Assembly (NCBI RefSeq): GCF_004339765.1
Contig: NZ_SMGO01000003.1
Location: 372,001-436,000, forward strand
Length of the DNA stretch: 64,000 nt
Direction: 5' to 3'
Source of the DNA: Albibacterium bauzanense
GTDB lineage: Bacteria; Bacteroidota; Bacteroidia; Sphingobacteriales; Sphingobacteriaceae
The translations under genes were made by a program, and so were the position numbers. This document shows, piece by piece, positions 9,994 to 19,083 of this stretch. The first letter of the stretch is position 1. Every line of letters begins with the position of its first letter. Under the pieces are notes generated by a model that did no database searches, was not told where the DNA came from, and saw only the letters and a list, made by a program, of their open reading frames with translations.

Positions 9994-11835
9994 ATGAAAC
10001 AAATCTTAACAGGTCTTTTACTATTGACCAGCTTGAGCCTAATGGCTCAGGATAAAAATTGGGCACCTGTAGGTAATAAAATTATGTCAGAATGGGCCAG
10101 CAAGGTGGATCCAGCCCAACCTCTACCAGAATATCCGAGGCCACAAATGGTTAGGGAACAGTGGTTAAATTTAAATGGTTTATGGAATTATTCACTTCAG
10201 GCGAAGGATGATCAAAATAAGCCTCAACAATATGAAGGTAAAATCCTCGTTCCCTTTGCTGTAGAATCAGCCTTGTCTGGCGTTGGCAAAACAGTGGGAA
10301 AAGATAGTGTGATCTGGTACAACAGAACTTTTTCACTGCCATCGAATTTTAAAAACAACAATGTGTTGATGCATTTTGGTGCTGTTGACTGGCGTAGCGA
10401 AGTATATATCAACGGAAAATTAGCCGGTTCACATGAAGGCGGCTATGATCCTTTTTACTTCGATATTACAGAATTGTTAAAGTCAGGTAAAAATCAGGAA
10501 GTGACAATTCGTGTTTGGGATCCAACTGATGAAGGGCCTCAGCCACATGGAAAACAAGTTATAAAACCAGAAGGTATTTGGTATACACCAGTTACAGGAA
10601 TCTGGCAAACAGTATGGATTGAAGCAGTACCTAAATCTTTTATCGCTTCTACAAAACAAACTCCAAATATTGATCAAGAAACCCTTAAAATAAGCACCGA
10701 TTTAAAGAATTCCCTAGCTGGTGACGTAGTTCGTGTGACCGTGTTTGATGGGGCAAATAAATTAGTTGAACAACAAAATGCAGCTGGTGAGGAATTGACC
10801 TTAAAAATTCCTAATCCAAAATTGTGGTCACCTGACCAACCTTTTCTCTATAATCTAGATATTACTTTGATCCGAAATGGAAAAACAATAGATGAGGTGA
10901 AAAGCTATGCGGCTATGCGCAAAATATCTCTTCAAAAAGACGCAGCCGGAATTCAGCGAATAATGCTAAACAATAAATTCCTTTTCCAATATGGTCCGCT
11001 AGATCAAGGCTGGTGGCCAGATGGGCTATACACAGCACCGACAGATGAGGCGCTAAAATTTGACATTATGAAAACCAAAGAAATGGGCTTTAACATGATT
11101 AGAAAGCACATTAAGGTAGAACCTGCTCGTTGGTATAATTACTGCGATCAGCTAGGTATGTTGGTTTGGCAGGATATGCCAAGTGGCGATTTAGGAAATG
11201 GATGGGAACAAAGACCAGGAGTTCTTGATCGCGCAACCGATCAGAACAGAACGCCGGAATCAGAAGGTTATTATAAAAAAGAATGGAATGCAATTATAGA
11301 TGCCCTTTACAACTTTCCAAGTATAGTAATTTGGGTACCATTTAATGAAGCTTGGGGTCAATTTAAAACAGAAGAAATTACGGAGTGGACCATGGCAAAA
11401 GATCCATCCAGATTGGTAAATAGTGCCAGTGGTGGTAATTATTATTTAACAGGACATATGGTAGATTTGCATAACTATCCCAACCCTGCAATGCCAAGAC
11501 CAGATGTATTCGGCGAAAAATATGCTTTAGTGCTTGGTGAATTTGGTGGCTTAGGTTTACCAATAACTGACCATACCTGGCAACAAAAAGATAATTGGGG
11601 ATACCAAACTTTTAAAAATCCAGAAGACATGTTTAAACGGTATAACGAGTTCACTAATCGTATTCAGGAATTCATTAAAAAAGGACTATCTGCAGCCGTT
11701 TATACGCAGACTACCGATGTAGAAGGAGAAATCAATGGTTTCCTCACTTATGATAGAAAGGTGATGAAAATGCCTATAGAGAAATTGAAAACAGTGAATA
11801 AACAACTATATACTGTGCCTGTAAATTTTAATTAA
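9994..11835 (+). CDS. Glycoside hydrolase family 2 enzyme
   Basis: A 613-residue secreted GH2 enzyme with a signal peptide ending at LMAQ. The N-terminal sugar-binding jelly roll contains DWRSEVYINGKLAGSHEGGYDPFYFDIT, followed by an immunoglobulin-like domain and a TIM barrel. The acid/base Glu is E452 in VPFNEAWGQ and the nucleophile candidate is E516 in VLGEFGGLG, so the enzyme looks catalytically competent. GH2 includes beta-galactosidases, beta-glucuronidases and beta-mannosidases; I cannot choose from sequence alone. It lies between an epimerase and a glucuronoyl-esterase-like gene (6 bp gap), which fits cleavage of a decorated plant glycan in the periplasm. Confidence 0.9.
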   Translation: MKQILTGLLLLTSLSLMAQDKNWAPVGNKIMSEWASKVDPAQPLPEYPRPQMVREQWLNLNGLWNYSLQAKDDQNKPQQYEGKILVPFAVESALSGVGKTVGKDSVIWYNRTFSLPSNFKNNNVLMHFGAVDWRSEVYINGKLAGSHEGGYDPFYFDITELLKSGKNQEVTIRVWDPTDEGPQPHGKQVIKPEGIWYTPVTGIWQTVWIEAVPKSFIASTKQTPNIDQETLKISTDLKNSLAGDVVRVTVFDGANKLVEQQNAAGEELTLKIPNPKLWSPDQPFLYNLDITLIRNGKTIDEVKSYAAMRKISLQKDAAGIQRIMLNNKFLFQYGPLDQGWWPDGLYTAPTDEALKFDIMKTKEMGFNMIRKHIKVEPARWYNYCDQLGMLVWQDMPSGDLGNGWEQRPGVLDRATDQNRTPESEGYYKKEWNAIIDALYNFPSIVIWVPFNEAWGQFKTEEITEWTMAKDPSRLVNSASGGNYYLTGHMVDLHNYPNPAMPRPDVFGEKYALVLGEFGGLGLPITDHTWQQKDNWGYQTFKNPEDMFKRYNEFTNRIQEFIKKGLSAAVYTQTTDVEGEINGFLTYDRKVMKMPIEKLKTVNKQLYTVPVNFN

Positions 11836-11841
11836 AAAATT

Positions 11842-13140
11842 ATGAGAGATTATCTTTTAACAACTGCATTACTCTACCTTGCATTCTCACTATTCCCAAT
11901 CAACGCCTTTAGTCAAAACGCACCACCTACTGTCGTAGCGGGAATTCCAGTTAATTATGATGAGGCTTTAGTAGGTTCTTATACTCTTCCAGATCCTTTA
12001 ACCTTTCAGAATGGAAATAAGGTAACTGATGCAGCTTCATGGCTAACTAAACGAAAACCAGAAATCATTCGGTTATATGAAGAAAATCAATTTGGAAAGG
12101 TACCTTCAGCACTAACAGATATAAGTTTCAATGTTTTTGACAAAGGAACCTTGGTTTTTAACGGAACGGCCATTCGTAAACAAGTAACCATTTATTTCAC
12201 AAAAGACACATCAATACATAAAACAGAGCTTTTGATCTATCTACCCGCAAAAGCTACCAAACCTTCCCCTTTGCTACTAAACTTATCCTTTTCTGCTAAC
12301 TCAAATGTAGTAGATGATGATGGCATTAAACCAGGTATGATGTGGTCGCCAGACGGCAAAAGAATCCCTGCGCCTAAATCTAATTTTGGCAAACTCAATA
12401 TTGAGCAGTTTATTAAAGAAGGAATAGGAATCGCAACTCTTTGCTATTCAGACATTGAACCCGATTTTAAAAATGGTATAAATTTTGGCATTCGGAACTT
12501 ATACTTAAAAGAAGGCGCCACTCAGCCAGAACCTAATGAGTGGGGAGCAATTGCTAGTTGGGCATGGGGCCTTAGTCGTGCAATGGATTATCTTGAAACC
12601 GATAAGAATATTGATTCCAAACGGATTGCAGTTACAGGCGCTTCCAGGCTAGGAAAAACTGTATTATGGGCAGGTGCTAATGATGCTCGCTTTGCAATGG
12701 TAATTGCTAGTATTTCTGGAGAAGGAGGTGCCGCATTAAGTAGAAGAAATTATGGAGAAACGATAAAACATATCACTGATACTTCCCGTTATCATTATCA
12801 ATTTGCAGCTGATTATCACAATTTTAGTGACCGGGTAAATGAACTACCTGTAGATGGCCATATGTTAATCTCTCTAATTGCTCCGCGGCCATTATTGCTA
12901 CAAACAGGAAACTCTGACCTATGGTCTGACCCTAAAGGAGAGTTCCTGGCTGCAGTAGCTGCTGAACCTGTATACAATCTATTTGGACTGAAAGGACCAG
13001 GAACTACAACAATGCCTGCATCTGGAGATCAAAGCTTACTAAAAAACCAACTCGGGTATTACATGCATGAAGGCGGGCATAGCGTGCTTCCTGAAGATTG
13101 GAAGATTTTTATTGAGTATATGAAGAAGTATTTATTGTAA
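11842..13140 (+). CDS. CE15-like glucuronoyl esterase (alpha/beta hydrolase)
   Basis: A 432-residue secreted alpha/beta hydrolase; residues 1-25 form a signal peptide ending FSQN. The sequence WLTKRKPEIIRLYEENQFGKVP and the nucleophile motif VTGASRLGKTVLWAGA are characteristic of carbohydrate esterase family 15. S268 is the nucleophile candidate, with alanine where fungal members have cysteine (GCSRxGK), as in some bacterial members. The catalytic His is H413 in MHEGGHSVLPEDW. CE15 enzymes cut ester links between lignin alcohols and 4-O-methyl-glucuronic acid on xylan. It is the last gene of the epimerase-GH2-CE15 operon. A related acetyl-xylan esterase activity cannot be excluded. Confidence 0.82.
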   Translation: MRDYLLTTALLYLAFSLFPINAFSQNAPPTVVAGIPVNYDEALVGSYTLPDPLTFQNGNKVTDAASWLTKRKPEIIRLYEENQFGKVPSALTDISFNVFDKGTLVFNGTAIRKQVTIYFTKDTSIHKTELLIYLPAKATKPSPLLLNLSFSANSNVVDDDGIKPGMMWSPDGKRIPAPKSNFGKLNIEQFIKEGIGIATLCYSDIEPDFKNGINFGIRNLYLKEGATQPEPNEWGAIASWAWGLSRAMDYLETDKNIDSKRIAVTGASRLGKTVLWAGANDARFAMVIASISGEGGAALSRRNYGETIKHITDTSRYHYQFAADYHNFSDRVNELPVDGHMLISLIAPRPLLLQTGNSDLWSDPKGEFLAAVAAEPVYNLFGLKGPGTTTMPASGDQSLLKNQLGYYMHEGGHSVLPEDWKIFIEYMKKYLL

Positions 13141-13159
13141 TAGTTCGTATTTAAAGACT

Positions 13160-13552
13160 TTAAACCACTTGCATAAAATCGTTTCTGCTCCAGTGGTCTG
13201 TTATTTTTCCATCTTTTAAAATATCTATTTCAATTACGTTCATTTCTACTTTTTTTCCTGTGGGCATTTTTCCCATAAATTCTCCTATATGGGTAGCGGT
13301 TATTGTTTTTCTCAAAGAAACTGTATCCCCCTCTCCCAACACTTCGTGAATTTGTACGGAAACATCTGAAAAGCCTTTATGAAAACCGATAATGAATTGA
13401 ACCATTACGCTTGCATCTGTCGGTGCGTTGGGGGGAGCAGTATGATTTACAAAATTATCTGCCAACAATTCTTTTGTAATTTCTGTATTTCCTGATTCAA
13501 AAAATTCTTTATTGAATTTGATAACCACTTGTTTATTTTTTTCTATTGCCAT
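13160..13552 (-). CDS. SnoaL-like ester cyclase family protein
   Basis: The 130-residue product has the compact alpha+beta-barrel pattern of SnoaL/NTF2-like proteins: an N-terminal helix (NKEFFESGNTEITKELLADNFVNH), then FIIGFHKGFSDVSVQIHEVLGEGDTV and a C-terminal strand DGKITDHWSRNDFMQV. Family members include polyketide cyclases and many uncharacterised small enzymes, so a specific reaction cannot be given. The gene converges on the CE15 gene and is probably transcribed alone. A 16-bp perfect palindrome lies about 70 bp upstream of the start. Confidence 0.8.
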   Translation of the reverse strand: MAIEKNKQVVIKFNKEFFESGNTEITKELLADNFVNHTAPPNAPTDASVMVQFIIGFHKGFSDVSVQIHEVLGEGDTVSLRKTITATHIGEFMGKMPTGKKVEMNVIEIDILKDGKITDHWSRNDFMQVV

Positions 13553-13623
13553 TTTGGTTATTTAATGATTCAAAGATATAGGCATGAAGCAACCTTCTCC
13601 AATGATATTTAAAGGAAAAAAGC

Positions 13624-13639
13624 CTTGACATCTGTCAAG
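13624..13639. promoter_or_regulatory. Palindromic candidate operator
   Basis: CTTGACA-TC-TGTCAAG is a perfect 7+2+7 palindrome in the intergenic region between the SnoaL-like gene (start 13552) and the Fur-family gene (start 13805). It is closer to the SnoaL-like gene and is most simply read as its repressor site; the protein that binds it is not known. Confidence 0.4.
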
Positions 13640-13792
13640 ATCAATCATTAAATTCCAATTATTTTTTTGCGGATTGGCTCCTTCCTGCAAAACCACAACA
13701 TTTTTCTAAGTATTTCATTTACAAATCATTGAAATTAGGTTTCTCTCTATTCAATCTGAAAACTCCAAATTTTATTAATCAATCATTAACAT

Positions 13793-13800
13793 TAACTTTG
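13793..13800 (+). promoter_or_regulatory. Bacteroidota -7 promoter box of the Fur-family gene
   Basis: TAACTTTG matches the Bacteroidota -7 consensus TAnnTTTG exactly. It ends 4 bp before the GTG start codon, so the transcript would begin almost at the start codon and be close to leaderless. No good -33 TTTG is visible at the usual spacing. Confidence 0.45.
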
Positions 13801-13804
13801 TAAA

Positions 13805-14242
13805 GTGAAAACAACTGAAAAATTTAATGATCTTCTTGATAAACACCATCTTAAAAAGACTGGACCACGGTTAAGTGTTCTATCTATTTTAAATTCAAGG
13901 GAAGTCGCAACATCACAACCCGATCTGGAACAGATGCTTGGAGAAGAAGTAGACAGAGTAACCCTTTATCGGATATTGAATACTTTTGAGAAGAGTGGAA
14001 TTATTCATAAGATTCTGGATCTAAACGGAACTTCAAATTACGCCTTATGTTCACCTTTATGCACCAGCGAAAAACATAAAGATGAACATGTTCATTTTAA
14101 TTGCACAATCTGTTTGAATATCTACTGTATGGATGAAGTCCAAATTCCTGCTGTTTCTATTCCAAAAGGGTTTAAGGCTACCAATAAAAATCTGATAATA
14201 TATGGTTCTTGTGATAGCTGCAATAAAAAAGGCAAAGAATAA
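13805..14242 (+). CDS. Fur family metalloregulator, possibly Zur
   Basis: A 145-residue Fur-superfamily repressor. The N-terminal winged helix contains HHLKKTGPRLSVLSIL and VDRVTLYRILNTFEKSGIIHKI. The dimerisation domain has the DEHVHFNC histidines and two zinc-holding CxxC pairs, C100/C103 and C136/C139. The start is GTG: an in-frame stop lies only four codons upstream and no other start gives the full N-terminus. It is convergent with the run of genes encoding DUF4625 lipoproteins, a ZnuD-like TonB receptor and a MerC protein, which points to zinc (Zur) rather than iron, but metal identity is an inference. Confidence 0.85.
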   Translation: MKTTEKFNDLLDKHHLKKTGPRLSVLSILNSREVATSQPDLEQMLGEEVDRVTLYRILNTFEKSGIIHKILDLNGTSNYALCSPLCTSEKHKDEHVHFNCTICLNIYCMDEVQIPAVSIPKGFKATNKNLIIYGSCDSCNKKGKE

Positions 14243-14280
14243 ATATCTACCAATTCATTTATAAGAAAGCGACACGAAGC

Positions 14281-14757
14281 TCAATCTGTAATTTTAATGC
14301 TTAGTCCTTTGATCGTTTGCCATCCTTCCTTATCCGTCAGACGAATCATAAAATGATAGTCGCCCAGATCAACACCGACCGGTACGCTTACTTCTTGCTC
14401 AATTTCAAAAACCTTCAGGTTTTCGGGAATGTCGTAACTCTGGATCAACAAAAAAGGATTCTCAGGAATTTTGATAGGATCCAGATCGCAACTTTTCACT
14501 TCGGTACTGTGCGTATGCTGATCGAAGTTGTGATGAATGTCAATGCTTATCGAGCCGAGCTCTGCATTATCTTGCAGAATTACACTGAATATAAAGGTTT
14601 CTCCCCGTTTTATCGTTGCACATTGTTTAGGAAAGGCATTGGTACCCGTAATGTCTATTTCGGGGTATTCTGTATCTATTTCCGGCTGAGAATCTTTTTT
14701 ACATGCACTAATAGCCATAACGAGGATCAGGAATAAACCTGTTAGCTGTTTTTTCAT
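14281..14757 (-). CDS. DUF4625 lipoprotein, short
   Basis: A 158-residue lipoprotein: the signal sequence ends in the lipobox ISAC with C19 as the lipidated residue, followed by KKDSQPE, a typical Bacteroidota surface-export flavour. One Ig-like DUF4625 domain follows, with histidine-rich segment DIHHNFDQHTH that could bind metal. It is 59 bp downstream of a longer DUF4625 gene and of the TonB receptor on the same strand. I infer a cell-surface or periplasmic partner of that receptor in metal capture; no activity is established for the domain. Confidence 0.8.
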   Translation of the reverse strand: MKKQLTGLFLILVMAISACKKDSQPEIDTEYPEIDITGTNAFPKQCATIKRGETFIFSVILQDNAELGSISIDIHHNFDQHTHSTEVKSCDLDPIKIPENPFLLIQSYDIPENLKVFEIEQEVSVPVGVDLGDYHFMIRLTDKEGWQTIKGLSIKITD

Positions 14758-14816
14758 GATATATTATTATTGTGGAATTAAAAATGTCGGGGCTATTTTA
14801 TGCCCCGGTCATTTGC

Positions 14817-15749
14817 TTAGTTAATTTCAACAGGAACCTCAATGTATTGGAAGTAGCTCATATTATAGGTAGTGTTTTTGTAGACTACCCCAAAATAATA
14901 GGTGCCAGACTCCCAAATTTTGTCACCATTAATAAGTCCAGGCTGTGGATTGTTATTATCTTTAACAGCTCCGACAATCAATGAAGGTATCTTGCGCGTC
15001 CATGTAAATGTCGCCGCATCAAAAACTGCGTTAGAAAAACTTCCAACCTTCTCCCAGCCTTTGTGCTCATAAACGTCATATACAATAACTTTGTCCATAT
15101 CTATCTGATCGATATTCTCAGGCCTGTGACCTAACTTTTTGTTAATCAGAAGCAGGTACATTTTTCCGTCTCCTTTAACGCCGTCAATCGTAGTTTGTGA
15201 ACTAAATTCGTTGTTTTTAGATAAATTAGCTCCCTCTACCGCGAATTTTCCGTCTCGATAAAAGAATGATCCATTTGTCTGTATATTCAGTTGTAACAAT
15301 GTAGGATTTACCGGCAGATTCTCCGCTTTATAGATATTTATCTCCCTCTTTTCTTCAAGTGTTGTCCCATTTTGGTCATTAACAATAATTATGAAATCAT
15401 ACTTACCTTCGGCTGCGTCTTCCGGTATATCAAAATGCTTATGCACAGTCGCATTTTTAGCATCTTTATACTGATCCCAAGTAATTTCGAACTCCCATGG
15501 TTTAGTATAGGTCTCACCGCTTCTAGGCAAGATCTTAACCTGCACATTCTCGATTTTATCGCCAGCCAATATTTCGGCATTTAAGTGAAAGTCTTTCCCA
15601 ATTACCCCTATCTGATTATTACCTAGGCCGATTTCGATGTTGTCGATGGTGGGCTTGGCCAATTCGGGCTCTGGTTGAGTGTCTTTCTTGCAAGCGTTAA
15701 AAGTGGCTACAAATAAGAATACTGCTGCAATAGTTTTTGTTGTTTTCAT
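14817..15749 (-). CDS. DUF4625 lipoprotein, long
   Basis: A 310-residue lipoprotein (lipobox FNAC, C20, then KKDTQPEPE). The N-terminal half is an Ig-like DUF4625 domain resembling the neighbouring 158-residue protein, including the THxHFDIPEDAAEGKYDFIIIV pattern. The C-terminal half is a second beta-rich domain with no family I recognise. It begins 29 bp after the TonB receptor stop and is surely co-transcribed with it. Histidine content is lower than in the short paralogue. A substrate-binding role at the outer membrane is inferred from the neighbourhood. Confidence 0.8.
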   Translation of the reverse strand: MKTTKTIAAVFLFVATFNACKKDTQPEPELAKPTIDNIEIGLGNNQIGVIGKDFHLNAEILAGDKIENVQVKILPRSGETYTKPWEFEITWDQYKDAKNATVHKHFDIPEDAAEGKYDFIIIVNDQNGTTLEEKREINIYKAENLPVNPTLLQLNIQTNGSFFYRDGKFAVEGANLSKNNEFSSQTTIDGVKGDGKMYLLLINKKLGHRPENIDQIDMDKVIVYDVYEHKGWEKVGSFSNAVFDAATFTWTRKIPSLIVGAVKDNNNPQPGLINGDKIWESGTYYFGVVYKNTTYNMSYFQYIEVPVEIN

Positions 15750-15778
15750 GTTTTTAAAATTGAATGGTTGTTATTTTA

Positions 15779-18043
15779 TTAATTGTTATTATTAATGTTC
15801 ATTGTTGGCGAGCCAATTAAAAAGGGAATTTTAAGTGCCAAAATGATGCTCCTTCCAGCCTCGGGCAGTTCTATCAACCTGTAAAAACTAGTGTGGTTCA
15901 TATAGCGGGTATTTAATAGGTTTTGCGCCTGTAGGCTAACCATTATCTGCTGGCCATAAAGGTTGAATTCAGTACCTGCCTGTACATTCACAATCTGGTA
16001 ACCAGGCGTTTTCTTTTCCGGAGGCACAATGTTGTTCTGTGCAGCTGCAACCCGATAATCCAACGACAGATAGTTGTTTTTCAAAAGGCTGTTTATCTCA
16101 GGTGACCATGTAAAATTGAGCAAACCTGTAACTGGTGGAGAAAAAGGCAGTGTATAGCCCTTTTTATCACCCGATAACTGTTCAGAATACAGATATTCTC
16201 CCAATAGTTCCGTACTCAGGTTCTTTAAGAATTTCCATTTCAGCTGAATTTCTCCTCCGTAACGCATAATCTGACTTTGAGCATACTGAAAAACTTGATT
16301 TCCTGCCCCATAGTAATAATCATGATCCGCAGTAGGATTAAGATAAATGTAGTTGGGAAAGTAGTTGTAAAAAGGACTGACCTGTACCGACCAATTTTGC
16401 TCATTCCACCCCAAGCTCAGATCTGCCTGGTACGACTGCTCCGGCGACAAAGCCGAATCTCCACGTTCGTAGCTGAAATAATGATAGTTAACACCGTTGG
16501 CTCCAAGCTCCTTAGCAATCGGAACACGAAAACTTTTACCTACATTGGCTTTAAAAGCGATTTTTCCAAGATTGTAATTTAAACCGGCAGACCATACCAA
16601 GCTATGAAAACTACGGTTCAAATCACTCGCCCTGACAAGATTTTGCGATATCATGTTTCCACCTTCATTGATTTCAGAATTGAACCAGTCAGTATATTTA
16701 TACATCCGAATTCTGGCATAGTCGTAGCGAATAGCACCATGAAGAAGCATTCGATCATTCAGTTGAAACTTATCATAAATGAATATACCTCCTGTCGTTT
16801 GTTTAAAGGCTGGTATCAAGAACGTCCAGCCATTGATATCATTTTGCTGATATTCTCCGTTGAGACCAACAGTCAACCTATGTTTGCCTAGAACCATTTG
16901 GTCTCGAAGATTTAGAGAATATACCTGTTTATCAAATTCCCTTTCCAAATTAATAGGAATTCGCATTGTATCAGGATATACCGGAGGCATATAACCATGA
17001 TTAATATATTGACTGAATTCTTGACGGAAATTATTCTGATAGCTCAGTTCCGCTTCATACTGATGAACACCCAATTGATAAACGCTTCGGTTAATAATCT
17101 TAAAATGGTTCACCTCCTGGCTTGGCATCAAGATATCCCGTGGCGAAACATCATGCAATTCAGCATTTATATTTCGAGGTTCAAGACCATGCGCATTGGC
17201 GAAAAAACCACTTTTCATACGCGTATTGCTTATATAAAAAATATTGCTGAAATGATCATCGATGTATCCGGCATTAAAATGCAGACCGCTTTCATGACCA
17301 GCTGTATTACGCAAGTAATTTTTATATAAGTCAACAGCATAGTTGTATACATACACCCTGTCAGTAGGTACTCGATAATCTCCGTAACTTTGATAGGTCA
17401 GCCTTGCATCAAAAAACAAGTGTTGTTTCCGACCAAAAAGATTTACAGAAGTACCATATAAATTATTGTTGGTCTTACCTATCAGGTCAATAGATCCGCC
17501 AAGCGTTTGTGGCGCAGGTATGTGAGGAGGCTTCACGTCAATTATCCCACCTATAGCACCAGAGCCATATATAAAAGATGCTGCACCTTTAATCAATTCA
17601 ATCTCATCGGCTGCAAATTGGTCAATTTCCAATCCATGGTCAGCTCCCCATTGCTGCCCCTCATGTTTAACGCCATTATCAATTACCACCACGCGGTTAA
17701 ATCCAAGACCACGTATCAGCGGTTTCGACTGCCCGGATCCAATCCCAATGGTCTTAATTCCTGGAAAACGCTCTAACGATTTCATGAGGCTACCTCCCAA
17801 ATTTCGTCGGATAAATGTACTGCTGACCGTCTCAATGTTCATCGATTCCGTTTTCTTTCGTAGCTCGACAATACTCCTGGTAATTGTCACCTCCTGCAGT
17901 TCATTGATTAGCGGATATGACTTAATTGTATCATGCAAAGGCCGATCATTTCCCCCTGCTGTTATTTCAGATGGTTTTGAAGATTGACCCAAAAGCGGGT
18001 TTATAAGAAAAAAACAAAATAGAACAAAGTAGTAAACCTTCAT
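15779..18043 (-). CDS. TonB-dependent outer-membrane receptor, ZnuD-like
   Basis: A 754-residue TonB-dependent receptor with signal peptide (ending LLGQ), plug domain and beta-barrel. The plug has LQEVTITRS, IRGLGFNRVVVIDNGVKH, GQQWGADHGLEID and IELIKGAASFIYGSGAIGG. The EGQQWGADHG segment is characteristic of the ZnuD-like branch, linked to zinc uptake. There is no N-terminal carboxypeptidase-like or SusC extension, which argues against a glycan porin. It ends in ARSIILALKIPFLIG and a short asparagine-rich tail. It sits upstream of two DUF4625 lipoproteins and downstream of a His/Cys-rich small protein and MerC. Metal import is the likely role; zinc is inferred. Confidence 0.88.
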   Translation of the reverse strand: MKVYYFVLFCFFLINPLLGQSSKPSEITAGGNDRPLHDTIKSYPLINELQEVTITRSIVELRKKTESMNIETVSSTFIRRNLGGSLMKSLERFPGIKTIGIGSGQSKPLIRGLGFNRVVVIDNGVKHEGQQWGADHGLEIDQFAADEIELIKGAASFIYGSGAIGGIIDVKPPHIPAPQTLGGSIDLIGKTNNNLYGTSVNLFGRKQHLFFDARLTYQSYGDYRVPTDRVYVYNYAVDLYKNYLRNTAGHESGLHFNAGYIDDHFSNIFYISNTRMKSGFFANAHGLEPRNINAELHDVSPRDILMPSQEVNHFKIINRSVYQLGVHQYEAELSYQNNFRQEFSQYINHGYMPPVYPDTMRIPINLEREFDKQVYSLNLRDQMVLGKHRLTVGLNGEYQQNDINGWTFLIPAFKQTTGGIFIYDKFQLNDRMLLHGAIRYDYARIRMYKYTDWFNSEINEGGNMISQNLVRASDLNRSFHSLVWSAGLNYNLGKIAFKANVGKSFRVPIAKELGANGVNYHYFSYERGDSALSPEQSYQADLSLGWNEQNWSVQVSPFYNYFPNYIYLNPTADHDYYYGAGNQVFQYAQSQIMRYGGEIQLKWKFLKNLSTELLGEYLYSEQLSGDKKGYTLPFSPPVTGLLNFTWSPEINSLLKNNYLSLDYRVAAAQNNIVPPEKKTPGYQIVNVQAGTEFNLYGQQIMVSLQAQNLLNTRYMNHTSFYRLIELPEAGRSIILALKIPFLIGSPTMNINNNN

Positions 18044-18162
18044 TTTCAGTTACATAAGAATACAGATTAGAAATACAGGATAAATTCAATCACAAAGCAA
18101 AGACGGAGAGCCTCACGACTATCACCGAAAACATTTACGTTATGATATGATTGATTGGGTCG

Positions 18163-18510
18163 TTAGACCAAAGGATAGGGAGGCCCCCTATTGATAAAAT
18201 CCTGTATATCGGTTTGATATCTTCTTGTAAGCTCAAGCGTGGTTAAGGAGCCATCTTGAAAAATGAACAAGGCAAAGGAAATAATTACACTTACAGCAAT
18301 TTCCTCTTTTTTATGATGAGCGAAATAAGCACATATTTTGCAATCAACTGCATTCGATCCATCATTTAAACCATCAGATAAACTAATCTCAACAGAGTTA
18401 TGATGAATATGAAAAGCTTCTATTGCAAAAATCGAAACATAGAAAACAGCAAGCAGAGCCAACAAAATCCGGCTAAAAGCACTTACTGAATATTTTCTGT
18501 TCCTTTTCAA
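18163..18510 (-). CDS. Small His/Cys-rich membrane protein
   Basis: A 115-residue protein with an N-terminal hydrophobic helix (residues 12-31), the cluster AFHIHHN, and a CKICAYFAHHKKEE motif at residues 57-70, then a second hydrophobic segment. The Cys/His clusters look like a metal-binding site facing the periplasm. Small proteins with this pattern are common next to metal transporters in Bacteroidota, but I cannot give a named family. It is located between the merC-like gene and the TonB receptor on the same strand, so it probably belongs to the same metal regulon. Confidence 0.7.
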   Translation of the reverse strand: MKRNRKYSVSAFSRILLALLAVFYVSIFAIEAFHIHHNSVEISLSDGLNDGSNAVDCKICAYFAHHKKEEIAVSVIISFALFIFQDGSLTTLELTRRYQTDIQDFINRGPPYPLV

Positions 18511-18587
18511 AATTGTATTTATTTTTCTCTAAAAAACACTTTCAACAAATAATAAAAAAATGATATCATGAGCTTATAAAAGCTCCT

Positions 18588-19028
18588 CTATTTTGCAGAT
18601 ATGTCACAACGATGACCGTGATAGGGTTTGGATAATTTCCAGTTGAAATAATGGGAAGCAGCTATACAAAACCCTCCAAGAGGTACCAGTATAGGTTCCA
18701 TTTCATGAAAACCCAAAAAATGTGCACCAAAAATCAACACAAAGCCGATCGTCAAAATAATCAACGGCTTTCTATTATGATGGTATTTCCGATAAGATGG
18801 GATTAACGAACCAATTCCAACAACTATTGAGAATGCTGTAATACTTGTTTCAACCCAAGACTCAACCAAGAAGCCCAAACCAATAAGCGGTAAAAAGGCA
18901 ATCACGAAAGGCATGAGCGCGCAGTGGACAGCACATAATGTTGAAGCAGTAAAGCCAACACCATCCAATTTAGCTACAATACTATTTCTCCTGGCAGATT
19001 CTATTCCCATATCTCTTTTCATAAACAA
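18588..19028 (-). CDS. MerC domain membrane protein
   Basis: A 146-residue MerC-family (PF03203) protein with four predicted membrane segments. The first carries STLCAVHCALMPFVIAFLP with cysteines C32 and C36, the pair that binds metal in mercury-transport MerC proteins. The C-terminus is Cys/His-bearing (HGHRCDISAK). No other mer gene is present, and in Bacteroidota MerC-domain proteins are often found in zinc-responsive clusters, so Hg resistance should not be assumed. It is the first gene of the run leading to the TonB receptor and has a promoter overlapped by a large palindrome. Confidence 0.85.
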   Translation of the reverse strand: MFMKRDMGIESARRNSIVAKLDGVGFTASTLCAVHCALMPFVIAFLPLIGLGFLVESWVETSITAFSIVVGIGSLIPSYRKYHHNRKPLIILTIGFVLIFGAHFLGFHEMEPILVPLGGFCIAASHYFNWKLSKPYHGHRCDISAK

Positions 19029-19052
19029 GACTAACTAAATGAAACAATGTTG

Positions 19053-19083
19053 CAAACATAGAAATAGTATTTATTAATTGCAA
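19053..19083 (-). promoter_or_regulatory. Promoter of the merC-TonB-DUF4625 run
   Basis: On the minus strand a -33-like TTG (19081-19083) is followed after 20 nt by TATGTTTG (revcomp of 19053-19060), a full match to the Bacteroidota -7 consensus TAnnTTTG. Spacing is within the usual 19-21 nt. It lies 24 bp before the merC start and overlaps the palindrome described next. Confidence 0.65.

Noticed and set aside
14317-14736. A 139-codon plus-strand frame antisense to the short DUF4625 gene
   Set aside because: The minus strand encodes a lipoprotein with lipobox and known domain; the plus frame is its shadow.
18588-19028. Mercury resistance based on the MerC protein
   Set aside because: No merA, merR, merT or merP is present, and the neighbours point to zinc or another nutrient metal.
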